DNA from: JADFQT01 sp965216025
GTDB taxonomy: Bacteria; Chloroflexota; Dehalococcoidia; Lucifugimonadales; UBA3495
Length of the DNA stretch: 64,000 bases
Assembly: GCA_965216025.1 (NCBI GenBank)
Contig: CBDCEX010000016.1
Location: 1 to 64,000 of the forward strand
Reading direction: 5' to 3'
Shown here: in pieces, positions 47,059 through 55,380 of the stretch
How positions within the stretch are numbered: position 1 is the first letter of the stretch
How the letters are laid out: each line of letters opens with the position of its first letter
The notes under the pieces: generated by a model
What the model saw: the letters and a program-made list of their open reading frames with translations, nothing else
Told to the model about the DNA's origin: nothing
Databases searched by the model: none
Made by a program: the position numbers and the translations under genes

Positions 47059-48621
47059 ATGACAGCCTCAAGACTCCCCGGGCCGCCAGGTATTCTACCG
47101 GGATTGCCTGATTCCTTGGTCGACCTGGCTACCGACGCCGGGGTCGAGCTGATGAAGGGCCAGTGGCGCTACCATGATGCTCAGGTCGTCGATGTGGATT
47201 TCCGTAGCGTAGGGGAGGACGGGAACCCCACTGGCCCGCCGAATCAGACCTATGCCATTGTCCCCCATGCGCAGGTTCCGGATTTCGACGACTCGGGCTG
47301 GGAATGCATACCGGCCACCGACCTGGATGGCCGGCGCGGCACCGGCAAAGTCTGTTTCAATTGGTATCGCATCAACGTCACCATTCCCGAGTCGGTCGGT
47401 AACTTCGATCCTACCGGGTCCACGGTTGCCTTTGAGGTGATTGTCGATGACTACGCCGAGGTCTGGGTTAATGGGGAGATGCCCCGGGTAGTAGGGCAGG
47501 CCGGTGGGACAGTGGTCTCGGGGTTTAATTCCCCCAACCGCATCATCCTCGCCCGAGACGTTAGGCCCGGACAGCGCTTCCAAATCGCCGTGTTTGGAAT
47601 CAACGCTCCCATATCCGCTTCCCCCGATAACTACGTTTGGCTGCGCACAGCAACCCTCGCATTCTATGCCGCCGATCGCGCCCGGACAGCTTGGGAAGTA
47701 ACCTTTGAGATTATCCGCAGCGAGCCGGCATTGGACGCCATCATGCCGCCAGATGCCAAGCTGGAGAAGGTGGCGGGCGATTTTGTGTTCACCGAAGGTC
47801 CGGTTTGGGTCCCCGCTGGGTACTTACTGTTCAGCTCACCCAATACCAACACCATCTACCGCTGGGCGCCGGATGGCACGGTGAACGTATTCCGGGCGAA
47901 CAGCGGCTACAGCGGTTTCGACATAGGAGAGTACACTCAGCCCGGTTCGAACGGCCTGACCTTGGACCGAGAGGGCCGGTTGACCATTTGCCAGCACGGC
48001 AACCGCCGGGTCATCCGGGTGGAGCCCCGCGGCAAGGCAACAGTCCTTGCTGACCGATATCAGGGCAAGCGTCTCAACAGTCCCAAGGATTTGGTCTACA
48101 AATCCGACGGGTCTCTGTACTTTACGGACCCACCCTTTGGGCTCCCCAAGGCATTCGACGACCCGAGGAGGGAACTCCCATTTAGCGGCGTGTTCCGCTG
48201 CCATGATGGCGAAGTCACCCTGCTAACCCAAGAGTTGACCGGTCCTAGCGGCCTCGCTTTTTCACCCGACGAACAGTACCTATATGTAGACAATCGGGAC
48301 CCAAATAAGAAAGTCGTGATGCGATATCCGGTGAACACCGATGGAACGCTATCTTCGGGAGAAGTATTCCACGACATGACCGGAGCTTCCGGAGACGACG
48401 CCGTTGACGGGATCAAGGTTGACCAGGAAGGAAATCTTTACGTATGCGGGCCAGGCGGCGTTTGGATTCTCTCGCCTCAGGGACATGCCCTCGGCACGAT
48501 CCAGGGGCCGGAAATACCCCATAACCTGGCTTGGGGTGACCAGGATGCCCAAACCCTCTATATGACGGCGATAACCGGAATTTACCGCATGCGATTAAAT
48601 ATCCCGGGTGTGCGTCCCTAA
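47059..48621 (+). CDS. SMP-30/gluconolactonase-family protein with an N-terminal beta-sandwich domain
   Basis: This encodes 520 residues and is complete. ATG 47059 has GAAGGAGG upstream. Residues about 30-220 form a jelly-roll of the glycosidase sugar-binding type (VPDFDDSGWECIPATDL, CFNWYRINVTIPESVG, FEVIVDDYAEVWVNGEMP, GQRFQIAVFGINAPIS). Residues about 235-520 form the SMP-30 six-bladed propeller: FVFTEGPVWVPAGYLLFSSP, GSNGLTLDREGRLTICQHGN, RLNSPKDLVYKSDGSLYFTD and GPSGLAFSPDEQYLYVDNRD, carrying the metal-ligand Glu, Asn and Asp positions. Likely role: metal-dependent lactone hydrolysis. No signal peptide is seen. The fusion of the two domains is uncommon. Confidence 0.86.
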   Translation: MTASRLPGPPGILPGLPDSLVDLATDAGVELMKGQWRYHDAQVVDVDFRSVGEDGNPTGPPNQTYAIVPHAQVPDFDDSGWECIPATDLDGRRGTGKVCFNWYRINVTIPESVGNFDPTGSTVAFEVIVDDYAEVWVNGEMPRVVGQAGGTVVSGFNSPNRIILARDVRPGQRFQIAVFGINAPISASPDNYVWLRTATLAFYAADRARTAWEVTFEIIRSEPALDAIMPPDAKLEKVAGDFVFTEGPVWVPAGYLLFSSPNTNTIYRWAPDGTVNVFRANSGYSGFDIGEYTQPGSNGLTLDREGRLTICQHGNRRVIRVEPRGKATVLADRYQGKRLNSPKDLVYKSDGSLYFTDPPFGLPKAFDDPRRELPFSGVFRCHDGEVTLLTQELTGPSGLAFSPDEQYLYVDNRDPNKKVVMRYPVNTDGTLSSGEVFHDMTGASGDDAVDGIKVDQEGNLYVCGPGGVWILSPQGHALGTIQGPEIPHNLAWGDQDAQTLYMTAITGIYRMRLNIPGVRP

Positions 48622-48663
48622 CCGTTTCCTGGGCCCGGGACAAGTAGGAAGGAACCGGGGCCA

Positions 48664-50397
48664 CTAGAAGCCCGGCTGAAAAGCCCTGCTGTGACGAGAT
48701 GAGGTGGAGGATAACCAGTGGACTGGGCCAAGTCTGAGACTAAGGGCGACCCATCTGGCCGCGGCCAATATGAATTGGGCAGTAACGATGGGCGACCCGG
48801 CGGCGAGCCGGTCCGGTCTATTCTCTGGTTTATTGGGGGAGGAGCCTGAAGCCTGGGACATCATCCCCATCCTGGTAGCCACCAGGGTCAGGTTGGCCAC
48901 CGTGGCTGCCAGGAGTAGCTGAAAGAGGGTCTTGGCCCGACCAAAGTAGCGAGATTGGCGGACCCCCAGTTGCACCAGCCGAGCCAGGCGATGCTCGACC
49001 ACCTGCCGCCGGCTGCGGTATTCGGCGAAGCTCTCACTTTTCTGGAAGGCCCGGGCTTGTTGCAGGAGCGCCTCTTGGGGATGGAGAGTCACCGTACGGC
49101 CTTTGCCCTCTCCAGCTGCCACGCACTGGGACCGCAGGGGGCATACGCCACAGACCGCCGGGTCGAATTGAAAACTCTGGACCGGATAGGTCTGACCCAA
49201 CCGGTTGGTCCGGGTGCCGAAGGTCCGCAAGGTGTGGGTAACATTACCGGCTGGGCAGGTGACGGTGCCGGCCGCCAGGTCGATCTGGAAGTCCTCTTTG
49301 GGGAAGTGGTCTTTTCTGGGACGACCCGGCACCTTGGCTATTAGCGTCCGACCGGCATCGGCAAAGGCCTGCCGCGTCCCGCCATCCCCATAGGCCGCAT
49401 CCCCAATGGTCTCCTCCACAGCTATGCCCGTGTTCTCTTCACTCTGCTCCACCAGTTCCAGGACTCCGGTGTTGTCACCGGCATTGCCGGGCAGGATATC
49501 TACCGCGGTCACTAGTTGGGAATCGGTATCCACCACCACGGCAGCCTTATGTCCGTCGAAGCGTTTGCTGCTGCTTTTGCGCCCATGGCGCATCTCCGGG
49601 TCGTGCGCCGAAGGGACCCGGTCCCGGCTTACGCCATCCCTCAGGGCCGGACCATCCTCCTGCCGTTCCACATCTTGCAAGAGGAGTTGCCCCAAGAGTT
49701 CCGCTGCTTCTCCAATAGCCTGGCGCTCAGGACTATCTGCGGGAAATCTACCTTTGGCCTGACGGGCCAGTTCCAATACCAGGTCAGCATCGGCTACTAT
49801 CTTCTGCAGTAAGGCTTGCCGCTCTTTCTTGTTGTCCCAGTCAATCCCCGCCTCTCCCTTCACACTGGAGCCAAAGTAAAGCTCCAGGCCGTGTCTCAAG
49901 GCCCACTCCTCGGCCCGGGTCCCATCCAGTTGGGCCAGTGCCCGGACCACCTGGCCGGTGCCGTCGGCCAGTAGGTTGTAGGTGTCCTTGACCGCTCCCC
50001 GGCCCAGGATGTAGGTGGTGTCCACCGCCACCTTCATCCGCCGTCCTTTCAGGCAGCCGGTCTGCCGGGCGAATTGGAGGCTGCGCTGAAAGACGGCCCG
50101 CACCCGGTCGTGGAGGATCAGCTGGGCTCGAAACAGTTGCAGGGTGCTCTTGGCAAATGGCCGGTCCTCCACCTCAATCCCCAACGCCACCTTCCACCGG
50201 ATATCGAAGTCCGCCCTCTGCTTGGCTTCCAGGTCGCTAACTTTGTCGTAGGCCTGCAGCAACAGCGCGGTGGCCACCAGACTGGGCGGCACGCTATCCC
50301 GGCCATTGTCCGGGCAATACAGTTCGGCGAAGTCTTCGTCTCGAAATAGCTGACCCCGCAGGGAGGCCAGGAAGCCGTAGAAGGAGCCGCGGCCCAC
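48664..50397 (-). CDS. IS1182-family transposase
   Basis: This encodes 577 residues. The N-terminal domain reads FLASLRGQLFRDEDFAELYC and RWKVALGIEVEDRPFAKSTL. The catalytic core has RRMKVAVDTTYILGRGAVKD (Asp), FDGHKAAVVVDTDSQLVTAV, EETIGDAAYGDGGTRQAFAD (Asp) and SRRQVVEHRLARLVQLGVRQ (Glu), with a Cys-containing CPLRSQC region. GTG 50397 is the first start in this frame. The normal N-terminus (MLGVRPAQRGLLEADHL, from ATG 50456-50458) is present upstream but one base out of frame near 50410. The stop TAG is formed by the terminal CTAG. Confidence 0.88.
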   Translation of the reverse strand: MGRGSFYGFLASLRGQLFRDEDFAELYCPDNGRDSVPPSLVATALLLQAYDKVSDLEAKQRADFDIRWKVALGIEVEDRPFAKSTLQLFRAQLILHDRVRAVFQRSLQFARQTGCLKGRRMKVAVDTTYILGRGAVKDTYNLLADGTGQVVRALAQLDGTRAEEWALRHGLELYFGSSVKGEAGIDWDNKKERQALLQKIVADADLVLELARQAKGRFPADSPERQAIGEAAELLGQLLLQDVERQEDGPALRDGVSRDRVPSAHDPEMRHGRKSSSKRFDGHKAAVVVDTDSQLVTAVDILPGNAGDNTGVLELVEQSEENTGIAVEETIGDAAYGDGGTRQAFADAGRTLIAKVPGRPRKDHFPKEDFQIDLAAGTVTCPAGNVTHTLRTFGTRTNRLGQTYPVQSFQFDPAVCGVCPLRSQCVAAGEGKGRTVTLHPQEALLQQARAFQKSESFAEYRSRRQVVEHRLARLVQLGVRQSRYFGRAKTLFQLLLAATVANLTLVATRMGMMSQASGSSPNKPENRPDRLAAGSPIVTAQFILAAARWVALSLRLGPVHWLSSTSSRHSRAFQPGF

Positions 50398-50555
50398 ATA
50401 GTCCAGGTAGATGGTCCGCTTCCAGGAGTCCTCGCTGTGCCGGCCTTACTCCCAGCATCCTCAACCTCCCCCACCCCTTTAATTCTCCGGTTTAATTCTA
50501 CTGCCAATTATATCGGGCTACCTGGGGTCAAGGCACTTTTCGGTCGGAGTTCTAG
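48664..50555 (-). mobile_element. IS1182-family insertion sequence
   Basis: The imperfect terminal repeats are CTAGAAGCCCGGCTGAAAAG (left) and, read inward from the right, CTAGAACTCCGACCGAAAAG. Both begin with CTAG, a 4-bp palindrome that is either the target duplication or part of the ends. Length is about 1.89 kb. Confidence 0.72.
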
Positions 50556-50897
50556 GCGGTTCCAAACAGGGCTAAGCTAGCAAGAACCCAAAGCGAGATA
50601 GAGGAGTTGATCTATGCCATACTACACGTACCTCGCTGCGCAGGACGATGACCAGATATCAGTGATGTGGGTGCTGGTAACCAGTCTGGGAGGTTAGCCT
50701 CGCCGTACGATGTGAGACCATTGGCGAATAGTATGAGCATTCAATCGAGCCCCGCAGAGGTATTGTCCCCGGCTGGGTAGACCGTTCCGCTTATTTGTAA
50801 TAGTGTACCCACTGTAGTCCATAATGCGGCCGTAGCATGAGGGGAGCAGTTCCTCTCATCACGACCCTAACAGTTTAGGGCCCCAAGGAGGCACAAC
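50556..50897. other. Gene-free stretch before the BVMO
   Basis: No gene or repeat was recognised in these 342 bases. The right edge has AAGGAGG (about 50885-50891), the ribosome-binding site used for the TTG start at 50898. Confidence 0.42.
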
Positions 50898-52532
50898 TTG
50901 GGAAATTCTCTGCAGCAAACGCCAACAGTCGCTACCGTCATGGTCGAGGAAATCGATCAGTTCGATGCGATCATCATCGGCGCCGGGGTTACCGGGCTGT
51001 ATTCGTTGTACCGGTTGCGACAGCTCGGGTTCTCGGTTCAGGTCTTCGAGGAAGGCGGCGGAGTGGGTGGCACCTGGTTTTGGAACCGATATCCGGGATG
51101 CCGGTTCGACTCCGAGAGTTACACCTATGGGTATTCCTTCTCGGAGGAACTTCTACAGGAATGGGACTGGAAAGAGCATTATTCCAGTCAGCCGGAGAAC
51201 GAGCGCTACCTCAATTACGTAGCGGACAAGTTCGACCTGCGCCGCGACATCCGGTTAAACTCGCGGGTGGTCGCGGCCGTATTCGATGGGGACGAGAACC
51301 GCTGGCAGGTCCAATTGGAGGATGGCCACCGGGCGCGAAGCCAATTCTTGATCACGTCGGTTGGCATTCTGTCTGCGGGCTATATACCGGACTTTGAGGG
51401 ATTAGACAGCTTCAAGGGCCAATGGTGCCACACCGGTAGATGGCCGGCGGAGGGCATGGACCTGGCTGGCAAGCGGGTGGGAGTCATCGGCACCGGTGCC
51501 ACCGGCGTCCAGCTCATAACGGAGATCGCCAAGGAAGTCGCCCACCTGACCGTCTTCCAACGCACGGCGAATTTCTGTGCGCCGCTGCGGAATAGCCCAA
51601 TCGATGCCCAAACCCAGCGCGAGATCAAAGCAAGCTACCCGGCGATTTTCAAGAAATGTATGGAAACCCCAGGCTCGTTTGTTCACCAGTTCGACCCACG
51701 GTCGGCCATGGAAGTCTCACCGGAAGAGCGGCTGGAGCAATACGAAAGGCTGTGGGCGGAGCCCGGCTTCAAGAAATGGCTGGCCAATTTCTACGACGTC
51801 ATGATGCCCGGGGAGGCCAACGAGGACTACGCCGAATTCGTCCGTAACAAAATCCGTGAGCGGGTCAATGACCCGGTGGTGGCGGAAATGCTGGTGCCCA
51901 AGGACCATATGTTCGGCTCCAAGCGCCTCCCCTGTGAGAGCGGGTATTATGAAGTTTACAATCAGGACAATGTCTTATTGGTTGACGTGCGTGAGGCACC
52001 CATCGAGCGGATCACCCCCAATGGCCTTAAGACCAGAGATGCCGACTACGAACTGGACGTTATCATCTTTGCCACGGGATATGACGCCGTGACCGGGTCG
52101 TTGAACAAGTTGGATATCCATGGCGAAGGCGGGCAGACGTTGAAGGAAAAATTTGCCAATGGTCCGCGCACCTATATGGGCATCTCGAGCGCTGGTTTCC
52201 CGAACCTCTTCACCATCAATGCGGCCTCGGTCGGCAACTTTGTCAGAGCCGCCGAGCCGTTGGTGGATTGGGTGAGCGAAGCCATTTGCTATGTCCGCGA
52301 AAATGAGTTTACGCGTATCTCGGCCACCCTCGAGGCGGAAGATGCGTGGGTTAATCACGTCAACGAGGCGGGCGCCAAGATTCTCCGCACCCAGGCCAAC
52401 TCGTGGTTCGTGGGGGCGAACATTCCCGGTAAAGCGCGGGTCTTGCTGACCAGTCCCGACACCGCCCCGGTCATGCGGGCCAAGCGGGCGGAGGTGGCGG
52501 CCAATGGCTATGAAGGGTTTCTGCTTCTGTAA
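50898..52532 (+). CDS. Type I Baeyer-Villiger monooxygenase (cyclohexanone monooxygenase-like)
   Basis: This encodes 544 residues and is complete. FAD Rossmann motif FDAIIIGAGVTGLYSLYRLR is at about residue 23. A GGTWFWNRYPGCRFDSESYT segment contacts flavin and NADPH. The BVMO fingerprint FKGQWCHTGRWP is at about residues 173-184, followed by the NADPH motif VGVIGTGATGVQLITEIA. The C-terminal part includes DVIIFATGYDAVTGSL, the conserved ATGYD. It would use NADPH and oxygen to turn ketones into esters or lactones. TTG 50898 follows AAGGAGG by seven bases; ATG 50940 would also keep the whole fold. The downstream SDR-like pair is on the same strand. Confidence 0.93.
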   Translation: MGNSLQQTPTVATVMVEEIDQFDAIIIGAGVTGLYSLYRLRQLGFSVQVFEEGGGVGGTWFWNRYPGCRFDSESYTYGYSFSEELLQEWDWKEHYSSQPENERYLNYVADKFDLRRDIRLNSRVVAAVFDGDENRWQVQLEDGHRARSQFLITSVGILSAGYIPDFEGLDSFKGQWCHTGRWPAEGMDLAGKRVGVIGTGATGVQLITEIAKEVAHLTVFQRTANFCAPLRNSPIDAQTQREIKASYPAIFKKCMETPGSFVHQFDPRSAMEVSPEERLEQYERLWAEPGFKKWLANFYDVMMPGEANEDYAEFVRNKIRERVNDPVVAEMLVPKDHMFGSKRLPCESGYYEVYNQDNVLLVDVREAPIERITPNGLKTRDADYELDVIIFATGYDAVTGSLNKLDIHGEGGQTLKEKFANGPRTYMGISSAGFPNLFTINAASVGNFVRAAEPLVDWVSEAICYVRENEFTRISATLEAEDAWVNHVNEAGAKILRTQANSWFVGANIPGKARVLLTSPDTAPVMRAKRAEVAANGYEGFLLL

Positions 52533-52735
52533 ATATTTCCCTAGATTCCGTTTCGGAATCGGCCAGCCGATTTACTGACCATGCTATAGCTGCGTCGCGG
52601 AACCCAAGACCTTCGCTAGGGAGAGCAATCCTGGAGCATGAGCCCTAAAAGTTTCAGTTGGTCGCGGTACCAGTGTGTCTGAGGGAAGCGGAAAATTAAT
52701 AAATGTTGCCATTCAGTAAGGGTTGAAAGATAAAT

Positions 52736-53482
52736 ATGGACCTTGGACTGCAAGGAAAGACGGTGTTGATTACCGGAGCAACCCGCAATCACGGCAGAGC
52801 CAGCGCGCTGGCATTTGCGGAAGAGGGAGCCAACCTACTCTTGTGCACCCGGCAGAGCATGGAGTTGCTGGAAGAGACGGCGCAGATCGCATCTGGCGCT
52901 GGGGTAAGGGTGGTGACGGCGCAATGCGACGTCACCGACGAAGGGCAGGTCAATTCGCTTATTCAAAAAGGCCTTAGCGAGTTTGGGCACGTTGACGTGG
53001 TGGTGAACAACGCTGCCTGGCGGGCGCGGGGCGAACTCCTGGATATATCTAACGAAGCCTGGCAGCATGCCATGGCAGTGAACGTCCACGCGCCGTTCCT
53101 GATGTGCCGGGCGGTCATTCCTAGCATGGTAAATAATCGCTGGGGCCGTATCATCAACTACTCGGGAATCGCCCCTTTTAGAGGAGCTTCGGGACAGGGC
53201 ACATTGAAGCTGGCCTGCGAAGGACTGACCAGGGCCATTGCCACTGAGTACGGGAAATACAACATTACGGCAAATTGCATCGGTCCGGGTAGCATCGATG
53301 TGACGCGGACCCAGGGCCAAGAGGGTCGACCTGGCTCGGGCGGCATCGAACTGGATATCCCGGTTCCCCGCCAGGGTACCGTCGAGGAATGTGGCGCGGT
53401 GGTGGTTTTTTTGGCGAGCGATAGCGCCAGGTATATCACCGGGCAGACCTACCTGGTAAACGGAGGGGCTCATTTCCTTTGA
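52736..53482 (+). CDS. SDR-fold protein lacking the catalytic Tyr
   Basis: This encodes 248 residues of the short-chain dehydrogenase fold: GKTVLITGATRNHGRASALA, CDVTDEGQVNSLIQKG, VDVVVNNAAWRARGEL, NRWGRIINYSGIAPFRGASG, ATEYGKYNITANCIGPGSID and ITGQTYLVNGG. The NNAA and NITANCIGPG core is normal. The YxxxK site is not: the region reads GQGTLKLACEGLTRA, with no Tyr, apparently a 3-residue deletion, although the Lys remains. The glycine motif TGATRNHG also lacks its middle Gly. It probably lost dehydrogenase activity. A similar protein follows 130 bp downstream. Confidence 0.85.
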   Translation: MDLGLQGKTVLITGATRNHGRASALAFAEEGANLLLCTRQSMELLEETAQIASGAGVRVVTAQCDVTDEGQVNSLIQKGLSEFGHVDVVVNNAAWRARGELLDISNEAWQHAMAVNVHAPFLMCRAVIPSMVNNRWGRIINYSGIAPFRGASGQGTLKLACEGLTRAIATEYGKYNITANCIGPGSIDVTRTQGQEGRPGSGGIELDIPVPRQGTVEECGAVVVFLASDSARYITGQTYLVNGGAHFL

Positions 53483-53612
53483 GCGAGTATGAAAGCAAGC
53501 GCCGAAGCCCAGGGAAGGTCTGGCGGACTTGACGCCTTTGCCGCTACGCCATGTCTGCCCGGGGAGAATAATCCGATGTGGAATAATCCAATAATGAAGT
53601 GGAGTAGATGCC

Positions 53613-54353
53613 GTGGAGACTAATCTTGAAGGGAAGACCGTCCTGGTTACGGAAGCAGTGCTAAACTTCGGCCAGGCTACCTCGCTGGCCTTTGCCAGGG
53701 AGGGATGTAATCTTATGCTGGCTGCCCGCGAGGGCAATGCACAGCTTCAGAGGACGGCTCAAGAGGCAAGTTCACTGGGCGTAAAGGTAGCGACCCAGGT
53801 TTGCGACATCAGTGATCAAGGACAGGCCCAGGCTCTGGCGCAGAGAGCTATCAGCGAATTTGGGCGGATAGACGTCCTGGTCAACAATGTTTCCTTCCCC
53901 ATGCCTAACCAGTCTCTTGAACAGCTGCCCTTCGAGTTATGGCAAAGAAAGATTGATGTCGAAGTAACCGGTTCCTTTTTACTTTGTAAAGAGGTGATAC
54001 CGAATATGATTCAGCAGCAGTGGGGGCGGGTTATCAACTTTACCGGCCTAGCCGCATTTCGGGGTTCCGATCCCCTGGCCAGCACCACGGAGCTGGGTAT
54101 AGTGGGACTTACTCGCGGGATAGCCCGCGAGTACGGCAAATACAACATTACCGCCAATTGCGTGGGCCCCGGCGGTGTTGCGGGCGAGGAAGGTCAGGGG
54201 GCGCCGCTGGATCCGCCGCAGGACCGGGACGCACTGCCGCGCTGGGGCAAACCTACCGAGGTGGCGTTTCTGGCCGTATGCCTGGCCAGCGAAGATGCTG
54301 GATATATCACCGGGCAGTGTCTGCTGGCCAATGGCGGCAAGTATTATCTCTGA
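53613..54353 (+). CDS. Second SDR-fold protein, catalytic Tyr and Lys both missing
   Basis: This encodes 246 residues, start GTG 53613 with GGAG eight bases upstream. It is a paralogue of the preceding gene (shared EYGKYNITANC.GPG, V(L/V)VNN, WGR(V/I)INF). The nucleotide motif is TEAVLNFGQA in place of TGxxxGxG. The active site region reads GSDPLASTTELGIVGLTRG, so Tyr is replaced by Ala and Lys by Glu. The fold-defining ITGQCLLANGG end is intact. It is either a pseudoenzyme or a partner subunit of the preceding gene. Its position after the BVMO suggests a role on the same substrate (inference). Confidence 0.84.
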   Translation: METNLEGKTVLVTEAVLNFGQATSLAFAREGCNLMLAAREGNAQLQRTAQEASSLGVKVATQVCDISDQGQAQALAQRAISEFGRIDVLVNNVSFPMPNQSLEQLPFELWQRKIDVEVTGSFLLCKEVIPNMIQQQWGRVINFTGLAAFRGSDPLASTTELGIVGLTRGIAREYGKYNITANCVGPGGVAGEEGQGAPLDPPQDRDALPRWGKPTEVAFLAVCLASEDAGYITGQCLLANGGKYYL

Positions 54354-54422
54354 TTTACGGCGGACGCGGCAGGGCCCCGGAGGCTAGCCAGGGTGGTGCT
54401 GGACCTGGAGAATCTACCTAAC

Positions 54423-54490
54423 TTATCGCCCTTGAGGGACCAGCTAGCTACCCGCATCGGCGGGTAACTCCACTTTAAATCGGGCGATAA
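54423..54490. terminator. Nested hairpin between convergent genes
   Basis: The outer 9-bp stem is TTATCGCCC (54423-54431) with GGGCGATAA (54482-54490). The inner 7-bp stem is TACCCGC (54449-54455) with GCGGGTA (54460-54466). It lies between the plus-strand SDR and the minus-strand VOC gene. It is a plausible bidirectional terminator but lacks a long T-run. Confidence 0.45.
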
Positions 54491-54516
54491 AGTCAGCAAG
54501 CTGAAAAGAGTTGAAT

Positions 54517-54909
54517 TCAGGCGCGCTGCACTAACTCGATAAGGACGTCATCAGGACCCTCAATATAGGCTAGGCGGGTTCCTCCGACCACTTCTGTTAA
54601 GGGAAGGACGATTCGGACCTGGGCTTTCTCCAGTCTTTCTAGCTCGGCGGCCAGGTCCGCGACATCGAACCCGAAGTGCTCCAAACCCAGCCGATTCAAC
54701 TCCGCGACGGCCCTAATATCGGGGGTTCCCTCTGGTTTGGAAGAGATGTTGAGGCGGACTGGCCCGCCAACTTCCATGCTCAGCGTGACCGTTCCCGGCA
54801 TCACCTCCCTTTCCGAGATAAGCTTTGCTCCGAAGTGCTCCTCATACCAAGCGGCTGATTTATGGGGGTCCACCGACCTGATGTGAACGTGGTTGATAGC
54901 GTAGGCCAT
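54517..54909 (-). CDS. VOC-family (glyoxalase/dioxygenase fold) protein
   Basis: This encodes 130 residues and is complete. It has two beta-alpha-beta-beta-beta modules: INHVHIRSVDPHKSAAWYEE with FGAKLISEREV, and LGLEHFGFDVADLAAELERL with RLAYIEGPDDVLIELVQR. Metal ligands are expected at His in NHVHI, His in LEHFGF and Glu in VLIELVQ, all present. The family covers lyases, isomerases and ring-cleavage dioxygenases. The substrate is unknown. It shares its strand with the following hypothetical gene, from which it is 15 bp apart. Confidence 0.85.
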   Translation of the reverse strand: MAYAINHVHIRSVDPHKSAAWYEEHFGAKLISEREVMPGTVTLSMEVGGPVRLNISSKPEGTPDIRAVAELNRLGLEHFGFDVADLAAELERLEKAQVRIVLPLTEVVGGTRLAYIEGPDDVLIELVQRA

Positions 54910-54924
54910 GATTTATGCTCCTTT

Positions 54925-55314
54925 CTAGGGCATTGGGTTAGGGAGGAAGGTGGACTCCAGAGAGAACTGACCCTCCGTCCCGCTCATATTCAATAGCTTG
55001 CATTTAAAGGTGCCCGCCGCGACAACGTCACAAGATATTTCTTCCAGCGCCTGGTTGCTGTCGGTGGTAGAGCTCCACAGGGGCAACCAAACCTCTCCCT
55101 CTTGTTTCGATATTTCCACCAGCTTACGTGCGTAACCACCTGGTGACTCGGAGAGAGCGTCCGGCGATTTGAGCAATGTTCTGGGAAGAGAAATCTGGCA
55201 CGAAATCTTGCCCGGTCCGTCCGCCTGAACTATCTGCTCCAAATGGTCGCTCATCAGGTCGGCCGCACCTGTGTCTGGATAGGGAACCAACTGTCCGCTA
55301 ATCTTCATGGCCAA
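54925..55314 (-). CDS. Hypothetical protein, possibly co-transcribed with the VOC gene
   Basis: This encodes 129 soluble residues starting MAMKISGQLVPYPDTGAADL with ISCQISLPRTLLKSPDAL, EEISCDVVAAGTFKCKLLNM and FSLESTFLPNPMP. No family is recognised. Beta-strand-like alternation is visible and there are no membrane segments. It lies 15 bp upstream of the VOC gene on the same strand and 66 bp downstream of the molybdenum-subunit gene, so the three may form one operon. Confidence 0.6.
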   Translation of the reverse strand: MAMKISGQLVPYPDTGAADLMSDHLEQIVQADGPGKISCQISLPRTLLKSPDALSESPGGYARKLVEISKQEGEVWLPLWSSTTDSNQALEEISCDVVAAGTFKCKLLNMSGTEGQFSLESTFLPNPMP

Positions 55315-55380
55315 TGTTGCTGGCGATGTGCTGCGGCATCGCGATACTTTTCTCTTTCGTTACTTTACTTGCTCTTCATT

